From positions 27,454,484 to 27,518,483 of the forward strand of contig NW_026542599.1 in NCBI RefSeq assembly GCF_028750875.1: a stretch of DNA of 64,000 nucleotides. The letters run 5' to 3'. This DNA comes from Macrosteles quadrilineatus (lineage: Eukaryota > Arthropoda > Insecta > Hemiptera > Cicadellidae). The position numbers and the translations under genes are program-made. Position 1 is the stretch's first letter. The number at the start of each line of letters is the position of its first letter. A model generated the notes under the pieces. The model was given only the letters and a program-made list of their open reading frames with translations. It was not told where the DNA came from and did not search any database. Shown in pieces: positions 24,311 through 36,941 of this stretch.

Positions 24311-26879
24311 AGATTTCGGGACGGAATACTTTTTTGAATATTTTATCAAGTGAATTTACCATCGTTAAAAAATCTGCAGTTCTTAATTAATCTGTGTCCA
24401 ACTTTTGATAAATTCAGGAGTCTCACACTAAAGGCTGGCTATCTTGTGTAAATAAACGTATTTCCCCCCCCCCCCTCCATAAAAAGGTTAACTGTCACAA
24501 AGCCATTACATAACCATAATTAATTCCAACTAATTCTACACTTATTTCCCCCCTTAAAGTTTTCTTAACCTTTTGTTTCTACGTAAAGTATTTGAATAAT
24601 GTTACACATCATATATTTACGTGAGCGTAGCATTATATGCAACATGTAACTACGGGGGGACCCGTTCACAAATTAATCATTTTAATGGGGTTCAAAACAC
24701 GTCCGCGATACCTTTCGAAGAATATTTCGTAGCTTAAAATAATTACGCTCAAGAAAATTATAATTGCCTGAAAATCTGAATTTTTTTGAGATTACTATTA
24801 GATGAATGAAGCTATAAATTTCCAACCTTTCAAAAATTTTGAATGTAAATTTATACCACAAAGAGTAATTTAAGGTACTCAATAAGGCTGCGAATATTTC
24901 CAAAGCAAAGCGTACTGATATTTGGTTTTTGACTTTTACAGGAAAACGCGTTTTAAATATATAAAATAAATTATAAAACATACTTCATTATATTCATTGG
25001 TAAGAAATTCTTCTGAGAATTAAATGTTTTACTGGTATTTTTCACTAGTCAGTTGTAAAATGTCAGCATCTTTTGTATAAATACATTAATAAGGGTTTCT
25101 AGAAATCATTTACAAAATGCAAGTTTCTCTATTTCTTTATCTGACATGACCAACTGTCACTATACATTTTACGGATATGTCGAGTAGTTAACTGTTAACT
25201 ATATTTCCGTTTTTTCAATATATAAAAACAAAACAACCAACGCAATGTATAAGTTTAAGGTGTGGATACAAATTACAACATGTAAAACCCACACGTTTTA
25301 CTGTTACTATTATGAATTAAGTTAGTATAACAATCTAGTTTTGTAAATGTTTGTTAGTATTAACTATTTTTGCGTAAGAAAAGCCTAGGCATTTTCAAGC
25401 ACAATCGTTGTTTCCATGGACACAAAGAAGTTCTGATTGAGAGCTTTTAGACCCACTTCCATTAAAATACATTAGCAGTTCAAGAATTTCCTCTAAAAAA
25501 TAAAATGTATTTTGTTGCGTTTTAAAAGCACATGAGTGTACGATATTGATATTATGAGTGACTAAAAATAGTTAACCGAGACATATGAATAAAAATCCAA
25601 TAACATCTATTACGATCCCATGATTCTGTGTAATGAACTTATGACAGCAAGGTTTCCATAGTAACTTAGCCAGTTGTGTTAACTATCCCATCAGTTAGTC
25701 TGGGGATCCGTTGAGATCAGTTTATGCAACATCTAGATCTGAAAGGTGCAGTTAATGTTGGCATTAGAAAATAAATTGTAGGTATATTATTGGGTTTTAT
25801 CATCCACTTAAATATCATATTTATTTACATTCTTTTTCTTATCTTTTCTTTGTTGCTTCGTGTAATCAAACAATATATCTTATATGCTCTAATTTGAAAA
25901 TACCAACTTTATTAAAATAGTACTGAACAAAACCTAAAATAGTCCTTTTTCATGTACTGTATATTAATGGTTGTCACTATATAGTAAAAGTGAGTAAATA
26001 TACCAGGTGTAAAGCGTTATTCACAATATACGTAATATTCTGCCATCACTATAGCATGGCTCATACCACGTACAATTCTCTGGAAAATATTATTAATTTA
26101 TATTTTTTCACATAAATACACTTTCTAGCGTGTGATAGTTGTTATTGTGCGCACAATTATGTATTACCCACAATTATCTCCAACACTCAATATCTTCTAG
26201 TAAGCCCTTTGAAGTTTAAATTGGGACTTGGTTCTTAACTTAGTTCTCAAGTAAGATTACGTAGGATTTAAAACAAATTTTACTCTTTTTTCGTCTATAA
26301 ACTATCGATCAATCTGTTTCTCTGTGGACAAATTAAACACGCGAGACAGAATATACGAACAGATTGTACACAAACCACGAATCGCTGGCAATACGGCGAA
26401 TCCACGTGTAAATTATAACATACATTCATTGATGAGTGAAAAAATTCAACTAAAACAGAAAAAAGGTTTTTACGTTGAGTTTTAGCCTAAAAGTTTTCAT
26501 GTTACTTTAATCATAGTGGAGAATTGCATGGATAAATCACTAATGGCATACGTTGAACTGAAAGTATAGTTACTACGTTATACATAAAAGAACTTAATTT
26601 ACTGAAATTTAACAAAACATTTTTTTCAGTTAATTTTATTTACCTAACTGAATTTAATTTAACTGAAAATGTAATCAAAAAGGCTCTATGTTCTTCGAAC
26701 GTTCAAATATTATTTTAAGTTGATTGCATAATGTATGCATATTTTAACAATTTCCGAATTCCAGAAAACGCCTGATAGTGTCTTGTAGAAAATTTAATTC
26801 CTGGCTATGAAAATTCTTCCAAATCCTTGCTAGCTCTTACCGCGTAGTAATGATATACGTTAAAAAACGTGTTTTGTTG
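24311..26879. other. AT-rich non-coding stretch
   Basis: Includes a C homopolymer of about 13 bases near 24465-24477. Nothing else supported. Confidence 0.45.
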
Positions 26880-27066
26880 TTTTCAGTTGTCCGCCATTTT
26901 GGATTTTCAGGGGGGTTAAAATTAGAAAATGGGACTTTTGGATATTTTCCGTGAAACTCAAGAACTTCCTCTTTCTAAAAGAATATTGTTCGATCAAATC
27001 GGATTCATAGATGAGTAGTTATGATTTTTTTTCAAAATGGGGGGATTCTTTTTGAAACACCCTGTA
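26880..27066 (+). mobile_element. Repeat fragment ending in CACCCTGTA
   Basis: It contains GGGGGTTAAAA, an ACTTTTGGATATTTTCC-like block and ends TTGAAACACCCTGTA. A related end (TTCACCCTGTA) closes the 41.4-41.9 kb repeat. Such ends recur in insect DNA-element fragments. The family is not identified. Confidence 0.35.
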
Positions 27067-28753
27067 TATTATAGTACATAAACAAAGCATTAGCTTAAAA
27101 AAGATTTATCTTTATCCAAATTTATTTTCCAAAATTTATTTAAATTTGGTAAAATACAAATCAAAAACAATTTACTGAAACGTTAATGGAGTTTGCTTAC
27201 AATATAATCCTTATAAATTAACATATTCAATAATATATCCATTTAACTTTTAAAATATTTTAATCACGGCTTAATGATTTCAAGCTTGTATTGTTTCCGA
27301 TATTTTATAGTTCCGAAATATCCCATGGATTAAATAAATGTGGAATTACTTTACATGTTCATTTCAACATTGTCCAAGCTGCATTGTTTACTTCGACTGG
27401 GCGTTATGGAAAGAATATAGCTACGATATCTTTTAAACGCCAATTAAGGCTGTTTCAGAGAAGAATGTGTTAATAGCATCCTTCTTCTCTGAAATTCTGA
27501 GAGTTGAAAGAAAAGTTAAGTTTAAATTTAATCAAACAATATTATTTCTCAGCCAAGATTATAATCTCTTGAGACTGAATAATTGGAAAACTTATTTTCT
27601 AGACTGCATATTTAACATAAATACCAATTCCTAAAGGCATAGTTTTTGATGTTTTTACAGTAATTGCTTAACGTGTGTCTCTCTGTTGTGCCAATTCATT
27701 GTTTTACCTTTTGCAAGAACACACTGAAAGTTACGGTGTAGAGCAGCTTAATACGGACGGCATAGAACCCGTCCTATTCTCTATTACATGTTTTATTTAT
27801 CAGGAATACTTCATTTTAAAATAACATGGAATAACTCCGTGTCAACAAGTTTCTTGTTTCATAGGGTTATCAACTGCATTCAAAGCATCGTATGCAGTAT
27901 ACATAAATCTGTAGTATAAATAGTGAATTTGTTTATATATTCACCTAATAATAAGCCACAAACGTACCTAAACCAGATAATAGACATAATCGTAAGATGC
28001 AGCATTTAATCGTGCGAACAATAAATAATATAAAATAATTTAACATGAATATTTCGAAAATATATCCCTTACGTTAAGTAAGGTGTAAACAATTTAAATA
28101 ATTAAATTAATTTACATCAAATTGAAATTCACACCCTATTAAAGTTAGTCAGCTTAAATTGTTATTTGGACACAAACCTTATATTTGTCACTGTGGGTTA
28201 ACCGTTTTTATTTCAGAAGCTATAAAAGCTTAATTAATCATCTATCGCTTTATGGCTTAGGAAAGATAAACCAAACTTCTAACCATTCTCCGTTGCAACT
28301 GGATATAAAAAAATATTTTTGTAGCCTTAGAAATATGTTCAAAATCATAAAACAATTTAAAAAGTGATGTGTATTATTTGACTGATGTCACAGAATACTA
28401 TTTCAAAGGGACCATGTATAAAACTAAACAAAATAAATAAATATACGTTTAAATTTATAAGTTTAAATAAAATATATTAAAAATATACGGAAATTAGCCA
28501 TTTCAACCCCCTCCTCTTAAATATTTAAAAACAGTTCTTAACAAAAACTGTTTGATCTCTAACCACTTCTTAAAAATTTTGGCAGCGCTTAGTGTTTAAC
28601 TACATTGGTATTTCACTCAGTGTAAGATTTGCCCGGTAACAAATTCTCCCCGCTCCCTACAATCTCACTACCATAAATACTAAACGGGGGGCCTGGAGGC
28701 GTAGCCCTAATTGATCCAAAGGCGAGTTTTTAATATACTTTCATATTTAATTC
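27067..28753. other. AT-rich non-coding stretch with a small hairpin
   Basis: A 42-bp hairpin at 27453-27494 has perfect 13-bp arms (TTTCAGAGAAGAA and its complement) and a 16-base loop. No gene is seen. Confidence 0.45.
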
Positions 28754-28880
28754 GATGCTGTGGTGAGAGCTTTGAAGGTAGACCACCTGCCTGGGCTGTG
28801 GTAAATATTGACTAAAGCGTCTTTTGCTCCGTCTCTTGGTTAGGGAACGTAGCAACCAGCCAATACAGTATTGTTTGAAG
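28754..28880 (+). repeat. Dispersed repeat R2, copy 1
   Basis: Shares GATGCTGTGGTGAGAGC, GTAGACCAC, CTGTGGTAAATATTGACT, CGTCT and CACAGTATT-like blocks in order with 42265-42392. Confidence 0.75.
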
Positions 28881-30029
28881 CTTATTTATACTAAAAGACC
28901 CAAAAGTATTAATGTAACAACGTCTAAATGTACCATCGTACATATAGAACATAATTGTTAGTATTTTCAAAGGCCATTTTCGTTATAATATTTTGGTAAT
29001 GAATTAATTGTTGGCTGTAATAATGTGTAATAAATCATTTAGATGCTAATAATAATTAAAAAAAAATATTTTGACATTGCCTCTGCGTATCCACACCCAA
29101 GTCATAAACTTGTACTTCGTCGGATCTTAAATTTTCGTTTCACAAAGTTAGTAAGCAGTTAATATACTGGAATATACTATAAATGGTTACCTATCGTACG
29201 TTATTGTACTCAATGTAGGGCTGTGTTGTTAATAGTTTGTCTTATAGAATCTAACACTGACGTATTATTTTCCATCTCATAGCTTTAGCGTAACATTTAT
29301 ATTATATTTTCTATCAGATGTAAATGAAGTGTTTCACTATTTTACTATCAAACTTGTAAATCGTTTTAAGAACCTAAAACAAGAAAAGCTTCTTACAATT
29401 CAATATATGCTTGAACGTTTAAATAAATAACCCAAATTTATGTGGTCGTTGGAAAAATAGCTCTTGCTACCAAAGCTGTAATAAAATGGAAAGTGTTTTA
29501 TGGAATAAAATCTTTAAGTTGTAATGAAGCTGAAATATGTGTGATGGGTTATAAGTTATACTATTCATATAATACTGTTAGTGTTCGTTCAAAGTGATAC
29601 AAGTACTTAAATAAATCATTTTAACAATCTTTAGTTTTGCCACACAAAATTTAATGTTTGTATAAATACGGGGCATCGTTGGAACTATGTATGTAAGCTT
29701 ATTTTCTTTAGAATCATTTAAGTATATATTATGTATATATATTTGTTTTATCCCACACACCAAATTAATTAACGTTACGTTTAACAAATGTTATAACGTT
29801 TCTATAGAAACTGTTACTATTTCATAAGTGAAACGAATATTTTATAAAACCTCTAACGTGTAAAGATACAAAAATAGACTTATTAGTGATAATAGGCAAG
29901 ACAATCACCACATTATTTCTACGAATGCTACTCTATTTATCAAAACATAATCATCGTATTATTGTTCTAAATATTATCTAGATAAGATTAAGTAAACTAA
30001 CAGCATCTTGATATGACTCAACTATAGAA
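28881..30029. other. AT-rich non-coding stretch
   Basis: Nothing recognised. Confidence 0.4.
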
Positions 30030-30200
30030 AGTATTACGTCATCTTAAAGTTTGTCCTTGAATGAAGTCGGACATCACATTCCTTTTACCGGACCTTTCAA
30101 AGCTAAAAGCCATATAACAGATTACTGTGACCGCAGAAAAGCGTATAAGGAAAACATTAAATATACCGTTGTTGAGATAGAATGTTAGAGATTTTTATAA
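30030..30200 (+). repeat. Dispersed repeat R3, copy 1
   Basis: AGTATTACGTCA, then GAAGTCGGACATCACATTCC, TTTTAC, AAAGCC.TATAA and AGATTAC match 53538-53690. The core is highly conserved and the ends fade. Confidence 0.75.
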
Positions 30201-32597
30201 AGTTACAAGTTTAGGAGAAAATACGCATTGCTATTAAAGATATATAAAAAATCCGCCTGAAAACCGTGCCTTCCTTTATATTTGGGAAGGAACGTATCAC
30301 CATTTACAAAGGGTTGTTAACAACAAAGAATTGTTAGGTGTACGTAAACTTAGTATTTTTAATTAAATACGTACGACACTTTTATACTTTTTGAGAAGAC
30401 AGGTCCCATCTTACAGAGTATAATGAAACTTTGTAATATTGTATAACGTTATGAGGCTGCATCAGTTTGCATTTTTTTAGTAGTTTAGTCAAATAATAAA
30501 AAAATTGTATGGCATAATGTTTAAGCAATAGAGTTATTTCATATCGAAGGTAACACATTATTTGTTAATAATGTAATTAATGTCTGGTGTTTGATGGACT
30601 GACGGTGGTAAATTCCGATGGTTATCAACCAATAATCGACACACAATCAACTATTTGATTGAACATGACTTTATGCAAGATAATAAAATTTATGGGTTTT
30701 TAATTGAAGTGAGATTAGTCAAAACCCCCATCTACGAACTAAATACAATTAAACTGTTTAGTAAATAATAATCATACACCAACTCTATATAATTTTAAAA
30801 TGATTAAAAGTCACTTAATACACAGAACTACAGAAATGTAAATTGTATAAATTCTAAAACCATAGTCTGATATATTATATTAGATTGATAGTAATATTGA
30901 AAATTTATTTACTTCCGTTAGGTGACCTAAGCAGTTTTTTTTTCATCCTAGAAGACCAACAAAAAATAAAATATGTATACTTGCTGTAATAAATATCACA
31001 CGCCTTTATAACAGTTATGAAGCACATAAGTCAAATCTAGATATCGATGAATGACTTAGTTAGATATGATTTACCCAAGTTATAAAATAAAGCTATTTAT
31101 AGCCATTGCTTTATCGAAGCTAAAATAATAAGCCTTATTTGAAATAAAGTTTCCAGATCTATTTTAGTTTTTATTTTATCTTTAGTTGCCTTTGTAAAAG
31201 ACTTATTCCAACTGGAATTCCTATCACAACATACAGTGGTGCTATCATAGCTTAAGTTGTCAAAATACGAGTTTACTGTTTCACAGATAATTAGGTGAGT
31301 TATGGAAAGACTATTTAATACTTATGTTTTACTGGGATTAATAATATCTTGCAGGAAGACAAATATGTGTCTAATAATATACTACCAAACTACTAATTAT
31401 ATATTTACACATACAACCTAACAATAAAACAAAGTATTGCTATTTTTGTTGAGAGTCAATAAACTGAGTTTTAAGGTACCCCATTGTTTATCGTTCCACT
31501 AAGGGTTTGTAAATAGAATAGTATATTCAGCATTACACTTTTATGCCAAGCGGTCGTGAAAACAAACCTAACCCATGCCAAACGCGAATGACGTTTTGTA
31601 AAATATTACTGATTTTTATTGAACCGACAGTAAATAACAAGAGTTGAGGGTTCGATCGTATTGCAAAAAAGAAAATAGCCAATGAGGACTCATTAGTTTT
31701 ATCACAATATCGAAGGATCACTCATTTTTACAGAAAAGCTTGTTATCCATTGATGGTGCTTGTATTGTCTATTTGCGAAAAATAGGTTTACACCCAATTA
31801 GAAAGTAGCATTAATCCGTCACACCAATAATTTGACATGCATACTAAATAATAAATATAGTTGAAGTTTATATTGCCAAAGAAATAGATTCCAGTATTTA
31901 CACTCACAGCAACACAATAAACAACAATAAGTCTTTACCATTATCCCTGCCAACCCTAAAAAAAATTTATGCTATGGAATTTTTCGATACTCTTTTAACA
32001 ATTAATAATTTCCCAAAAAGGTAAAATTAAAGTAAACATGACTTAAAAATTGAAAAAAACTTGTCACAATTATTTTCTTGCTCGAATAAAATTCCAGACA
32101 TCGTAACATCGTGAAAAAAATTGTTCCATTAATTTTGGTGGAAAATGTCCAAGAAAAAGGCAATAATATTTCGGATAAAGTAGCTATACATTTTTATCTT
32201 ATTTTGACTCTCTCACTACTTGGACTTCTTTTATAGTTAAAGTTAAAATCAATCATAAGTAAAAGTTTATTGTGTAATTCAAACTTCTGAGACCAATTTA
32301 CATAATAATTTCAAGCTAAAAATTTAAATTAGTACACAAAATTATATTAATTTGAACAAAAAATGTTTGCATTATAGATGTAAAATTAATCAAGTATTTA
32401 AAATCACTCAAATTCGACGGCAAATAGTTTTTTTATACATTGTTAGTAAGTTGGAAAATCTGTCTCAACCAATATTGCGTATAATGTAATAAAGGCCTAT
32501 ACAGAAAAGTACAAGACGAATAACAAACCTCTCTGAAATCATATAGTTAATGTAAATTATTATTTTCGAATATAGTACTTTTCATTCCTTTATTAAC
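30201..32597. other. AT-rich non-coding stretch
   Basis: Nothing recognised. Confidence 0.45.
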
Positions 32598-32930
32598 TTA
32601 AGTATAAGTAAATAAAAGAAACGTCTTATAACACTTAAAACATATATTTACGCTTATACTGTTACTCACAAGACGGTAAATATACAAACAAGGTGGTAAG
32701 TGGTGATCGATTTCGATTGGACACTCCATCAGACATTCGCCTTGGGTCTGATGATGATTGGAGTGTTTAATCGAAATCGATCACCACTTACCACCTTGTT
32801 TGTATATTTACCGTCTTGTGAGTAACAGTATAAGCGTAAATATATGTTTTAAGTGTTATAAGAGGTTTCTTTATTTACTTTCCGTAAATTTAATAACACG
32901 TACAATGGTGATCAAGAAGTTATTAAGTAT
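32598..32930 (+). mobile_element. Hairpin element family, copy 2, with 8-bp target-site duplication
   Basis: The body is 32606-32922. Inverted arms of about 120 bp (left from 32606, right to 32880) surround a short loop at about 32730-32758 holding CATCAGACATTCGCC. About 42 further bases follow on the right only. TTAAGTAT lies just outside both ends (32598-32605 and 32923-32930). The right end is the same as in copy 1, while the left end starts at a different point. The open frames inside are shadows of the hairpin. Confidence 0.8.
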
Positions 32931-34204
32931 CAGTATATTTATGTTAATGATATAAAAATAGATGAAAATTATGCTTTATGATGTTAAGATTTTCAAAAAT
33001 GTTGTTTTGGTGGTGATTTTCTATAACATAGACTATGATGTTTATACCAATAGTTCATACTATAAGGGCGCAATACTTTCCAGTACATACTTACTAGTGG
33101 TTATTTATTTGTATACTAATTGTTTAATCAAACGGAAAGTAATTTACCATCATACCATTGTTTTAAGCGTAAAGGTAAAGTTCCAGGTATTTAAAAATAG
33201 TATTTCCCTTCAAAGTAAAGAAAGTGGCCCACTTCAAGACAAGATTAACAACCGAAGTGGAGCGGAGCGCGAAACTTGCGGTACACGACTTATGATCATA
33301 CAGATATGTTAGATCTACTAGATAAAGTGTCAGCTTATAATTGAGGTGTTACACAAAGGAGAGCACTAAACAATCTTATGAAATATTCAGGTAATGAGAT
33401 TTCTCCATATAAATGTATTATTGTTTTAGTGATTTTTATCCGAATAATAATGTTTCTAAGTTCTCTTTGTGGGTAAAAACCACACCAATTATATTTCCGT
33501 TGAACGCTCTAGATCACAATAAAAGATTGGATTTAGACTTTTAAATCCGCCTTTGTTCGTTGCTTTACAAAAGTTTTCTTGTGGATCTTAATACCTTTCG
33601 GTCGTGCTTTTCTAAGAATGGTGACGATATTTTTGCATTAGGTTTGATGTTTTTCATAGTATATCCACAATATTAATTTTTTAAAAATTAGAACACTCTA
33701 AAACAATTGAATAATTAAGTTTATTTCATCAAACACATAGTTTTTTTATCATGATTGTAAATTTAATATTAGTATAAAAATAGACCTGGGTTACGCTGTC
33801 AAGCAGATTTAGTACTGAGAGACGCTTAGAAATTAAATTTATTCTATTAATTTATTTATTTATTGGAAGACTATTTAATCATAAACTCGGAGTTGCAATT
33901 TTTTACGAAGTCCTTCAATTGAAGTCTATAAACACATAATTACCATTGTGGAAATGTTTTTTTAGACATTTAAAAGCATGTCGGCCTTAGTCACTAACAA
34001 GACTACAAGATCGCGCCACTCATCCTACACTCATCTTCATTCATACTTGGCTTAAAATACCTACTTTGTATGGTCACCATTTCAATGAAAAGTACTAAAG
34101 TATTAAAAAGCATCAATAATATAGGCTCCATAGGGGATATACAAGTATATATATATATTTGTCCCACCTTAACGTTTTGCTGAATCAATTTACACATAAC
34201 TTCT
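32931..34204. other. Non-coding stretch
   Basis: AT-rich apart from a GC-richer patch at about 33215-33300 (AGTGGAGCGGAGCGCG). The frame at 32962-33312 spans both compositions and has no motif. Confidence 0.4.
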
Positions 34205-34330
34205 GACTAGGACTAGAGGGTCGTGGTACCATCACATGGATACAATTCATTCGTGATTGGCAGGATTTAAACCAAGGACCCCGTGGACCGAACCCTCACA
34301 CTCCTCCACAAGAATAGATCGTTTGATAAT
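34205..34330 (-). mobile_element. tRNA-derived SINE, copy 1
   Basis: On the minus strand a tRNA-like head carries GGGGTCC and a degenerate B box GGTTTAAATCC (about 34264-34274). The following body includes CCAAT, CATGTGATGGTACCACGACC. The same order of blocks occurs at 45240-45360, which identifies a SINE family and not a lone tRNA. Confidence 0.65.
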
Positions 34331-36344
34331 AGGATAAAAATATACGGTATTCCCAGAGTTATTTAACTCACGAGCCTGATGGTTAGTTTGTTGAGTCAAG
34401 AAAAACAGGTTCGTTTCCATGGATACAATGTTGTACTCGGTGAGGACTTGCATCTCATTTCAATTCACGGATTGTCTGTAATGGAAATAATAGGTTAAGA
34501 TGACCGGGGGAATGAGTTTACAAAAATTATCTTGTTGAATGCTTAAGATAGTTAATTGAAACTTGACATCACAACGAATTATTGCATTGCAATTACATAG
34601 GTTTATTACAAGCCTGTTTTTCTGTTTAGTAAACTAACTGAGTAGTAATAGTATATTACGTTACGAGCCCGTGGTGTTTTACCGTGACGCCTCGCGCGGA
34701 ATTTTCGTGCGAGTGTTAAAGCTTACCGGGCGAGTACCGTACAATACTTTACATCATAATACACATAATTAGTACATTTTAAACGCGTATCACAATTTAT
34801 TCAGGACATTAAGTGCACGATAAAAGTACATAACGTTAATTTCCCATGTTTATTCACGGTAAATGGCAACTTTCAAGCCTATCCAATACGGATGGAAAAG
34901 TACCTGTTTCTGTGTAGTCTGATATAAAAACATAAAAACTAAAACGTCTTGTAAACTAAAGTATATAGGTGAATACCTAACCCGATAAGAAAATAAACAA
35001 AGTTACTTAGTCAAAACAGGTGTAAACTAACGTACTAGTTACTTTTGTGAACAATTTGGTTACTTTGAAAAGGTTAATAACCATCAACACGTATCAGAGG
35101 AAAATTTACAATAACTATTGTAACCAATCGTTTTATGTAATTGATTATTTACCTTTATAGAATGTGTACCAGTAGTCTTAGCTTGGCTATACAAAATATT
35201 TAATTTGTAACAAATTCTTTTTTCGTATTTTGAAACCGTTACATTTTGAGTTACTCATTGAATTGGTGTATTTGCGTACTGTTATCCTTGTCAAAAGGTA
35301 TTTCATCATCAAATTTCGTTTTTGTATGTAACAGTTTATTCCTTGCTTTACTGGATACGTTCCATAAACAAACCCAGGGACGGAAAATGTAAGGTTAAAA
35401 ATGCGACCAACCATTAAAAAAATAGTCTAATACTCTTTACAAAGATATATATACCAATAATTAAAAAGTAATAAGTCCATACTAAGTAGGTATATTTTAA
35501 AAAATGGATGAAATAATACACGTCATATGTAATTGGTAACATGTTCTATATGTTTATTCATCAACGTTATTTCAATTACTTCAAACAGGTTAAAATTCTG
35601 TATCTAATCCGTTCAACCTCATAAATATGTAGGAATGAATGCATCTAACATGAGGCTTATAATACATTCGCACTCTTGAAACGTATTTCTTTCTCAGGTA
35701 TTTGAATTTTACAAAAACTACCATCAACAATTAGTAATAATGTAACATTACCATACATATACTTACAGAAATCGTTTGTAAATGCTAGTATACATATACA
35801 TATAACACTCACACACTTTATAACATCACTTCGAAATTAATGTTAGATATAACTTATTCACTATATGAGAAATTCGCTAAAAATACACCGAAATAAATGT
35901 TTACAATGTTTATACAATAATGAAAAAACCCTTTTTTTACTGTCCTATTTGTTTAAGTAAGGTAACTTTACACTAATACACATTCAAAAGAATAGAGGAT
36001 AGAGGGAAAAGATCGAAATTATATAAATGTTAGCATAACTAATATACTTTCAGAATTAAAGTAGTATCGCCACTTTGTGTATGGCACAATACTAATACTG
36101 TACAATTGTAACACAATTCAGGTATAATTGAAGAATAAAACGTGATTATGCCAATAAAAATTATTGCTTCCGTGATAATTTTAGATCAAATGAAATAACC
36201 TTTGATGCTATTAAACGTATGGAAACGATATGATAATGATTTGTTTTCTTTACATTCAGCCCGATTCACGATTGTCTGAGAAACAAGAAAGCAAATATAA
36301 TGCAAACAACCTATATAAGTGGTCCTTTATTTTCATGTTTACGG
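34331..36344. other. AT-rich non-coding stretch with one CpG-rich spot
   Basis: About 34668-34740 is CpG-rich and includes a dyad CTCGCGCG / CGTGCGAG (34691-34698, 34706-34713). Nothing else supported. Confidence 0.4.
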
Positions 36345-36455
36345 AGGGATCAGAGAAAGATTCAGTCTTGAGGGAATTGAAAACCTAGAATGATTGAAAC
36401 TTCTATTTTGGGCAACGTCGGATAAGATTCTGACCCTTAAGCTATAAAACGTTAT
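36345..36455 (+). repeat. Dispersed repeat R5, copy 3 (partial)
   Basis: TGAGGGAATTG, CCTAGAATGATTGAA, CGTCGGATAAGATT and CTTAAGCTAT match the core of the copies at 9.65 and 11.8 kb. No 113-bp monomer follows here. Confidence 0.55.
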
Positions 36456-36941
36456 AGATGAAGAGTATCGAAGTTAATCGAACCTTTCTAAACGGAATAA
36501 TATATTGTTATTTATATATTCATTTTATCACAAAAACTATTGTGAATGTATTTTACTGTTAGACCATCTATTGGTTGTTCTAGAGATAAAAGAAAACATT
36601 AAATTTGCAGAATTTTAATTTTAAAATCTCATTCCCCCCCCCCTTACACGCTATTAAATAGGAACCCATCACGGCCACTTATGTTTAAGGTTAAACACGT
36701 TTAAGTTTATTGTATTTAGGATGTATTGTTTATTGCTGTTGTTTATACTGGGTTTTTTTTATATAAGTTCATTCTTATTTATATTGTGTAATTCCAGTAC
36801 TAAAAGTAAGACATGATTGACATGAATATTTAAACGCTTTGAACAACACATGGTATTTATAAACATTGGTTATTTACTTTGATTATATTTTCTATTGTGT
36901 TTCGTCCACATAAAAAAATTAGAAGCGTTAACCAATAGTAA
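36456..36941. other. AT-rich non-coding stretch
   Basis: Contains a C run near 36634-36643. Otherwise nothing recognised. Confidence 0.4.

Noticed and set aside
24682..24981. 99-residue minus-strand open frame
   Set aside because: Composition matches the AT-rich surroundings (rich in F, I, L, K, N, Y) and no motif or splice context was seen.
32962..33312. 116-residue open frame
   Set aside because: No motif, crosses a sharp composition change, and sits just beyond the hairpin element.
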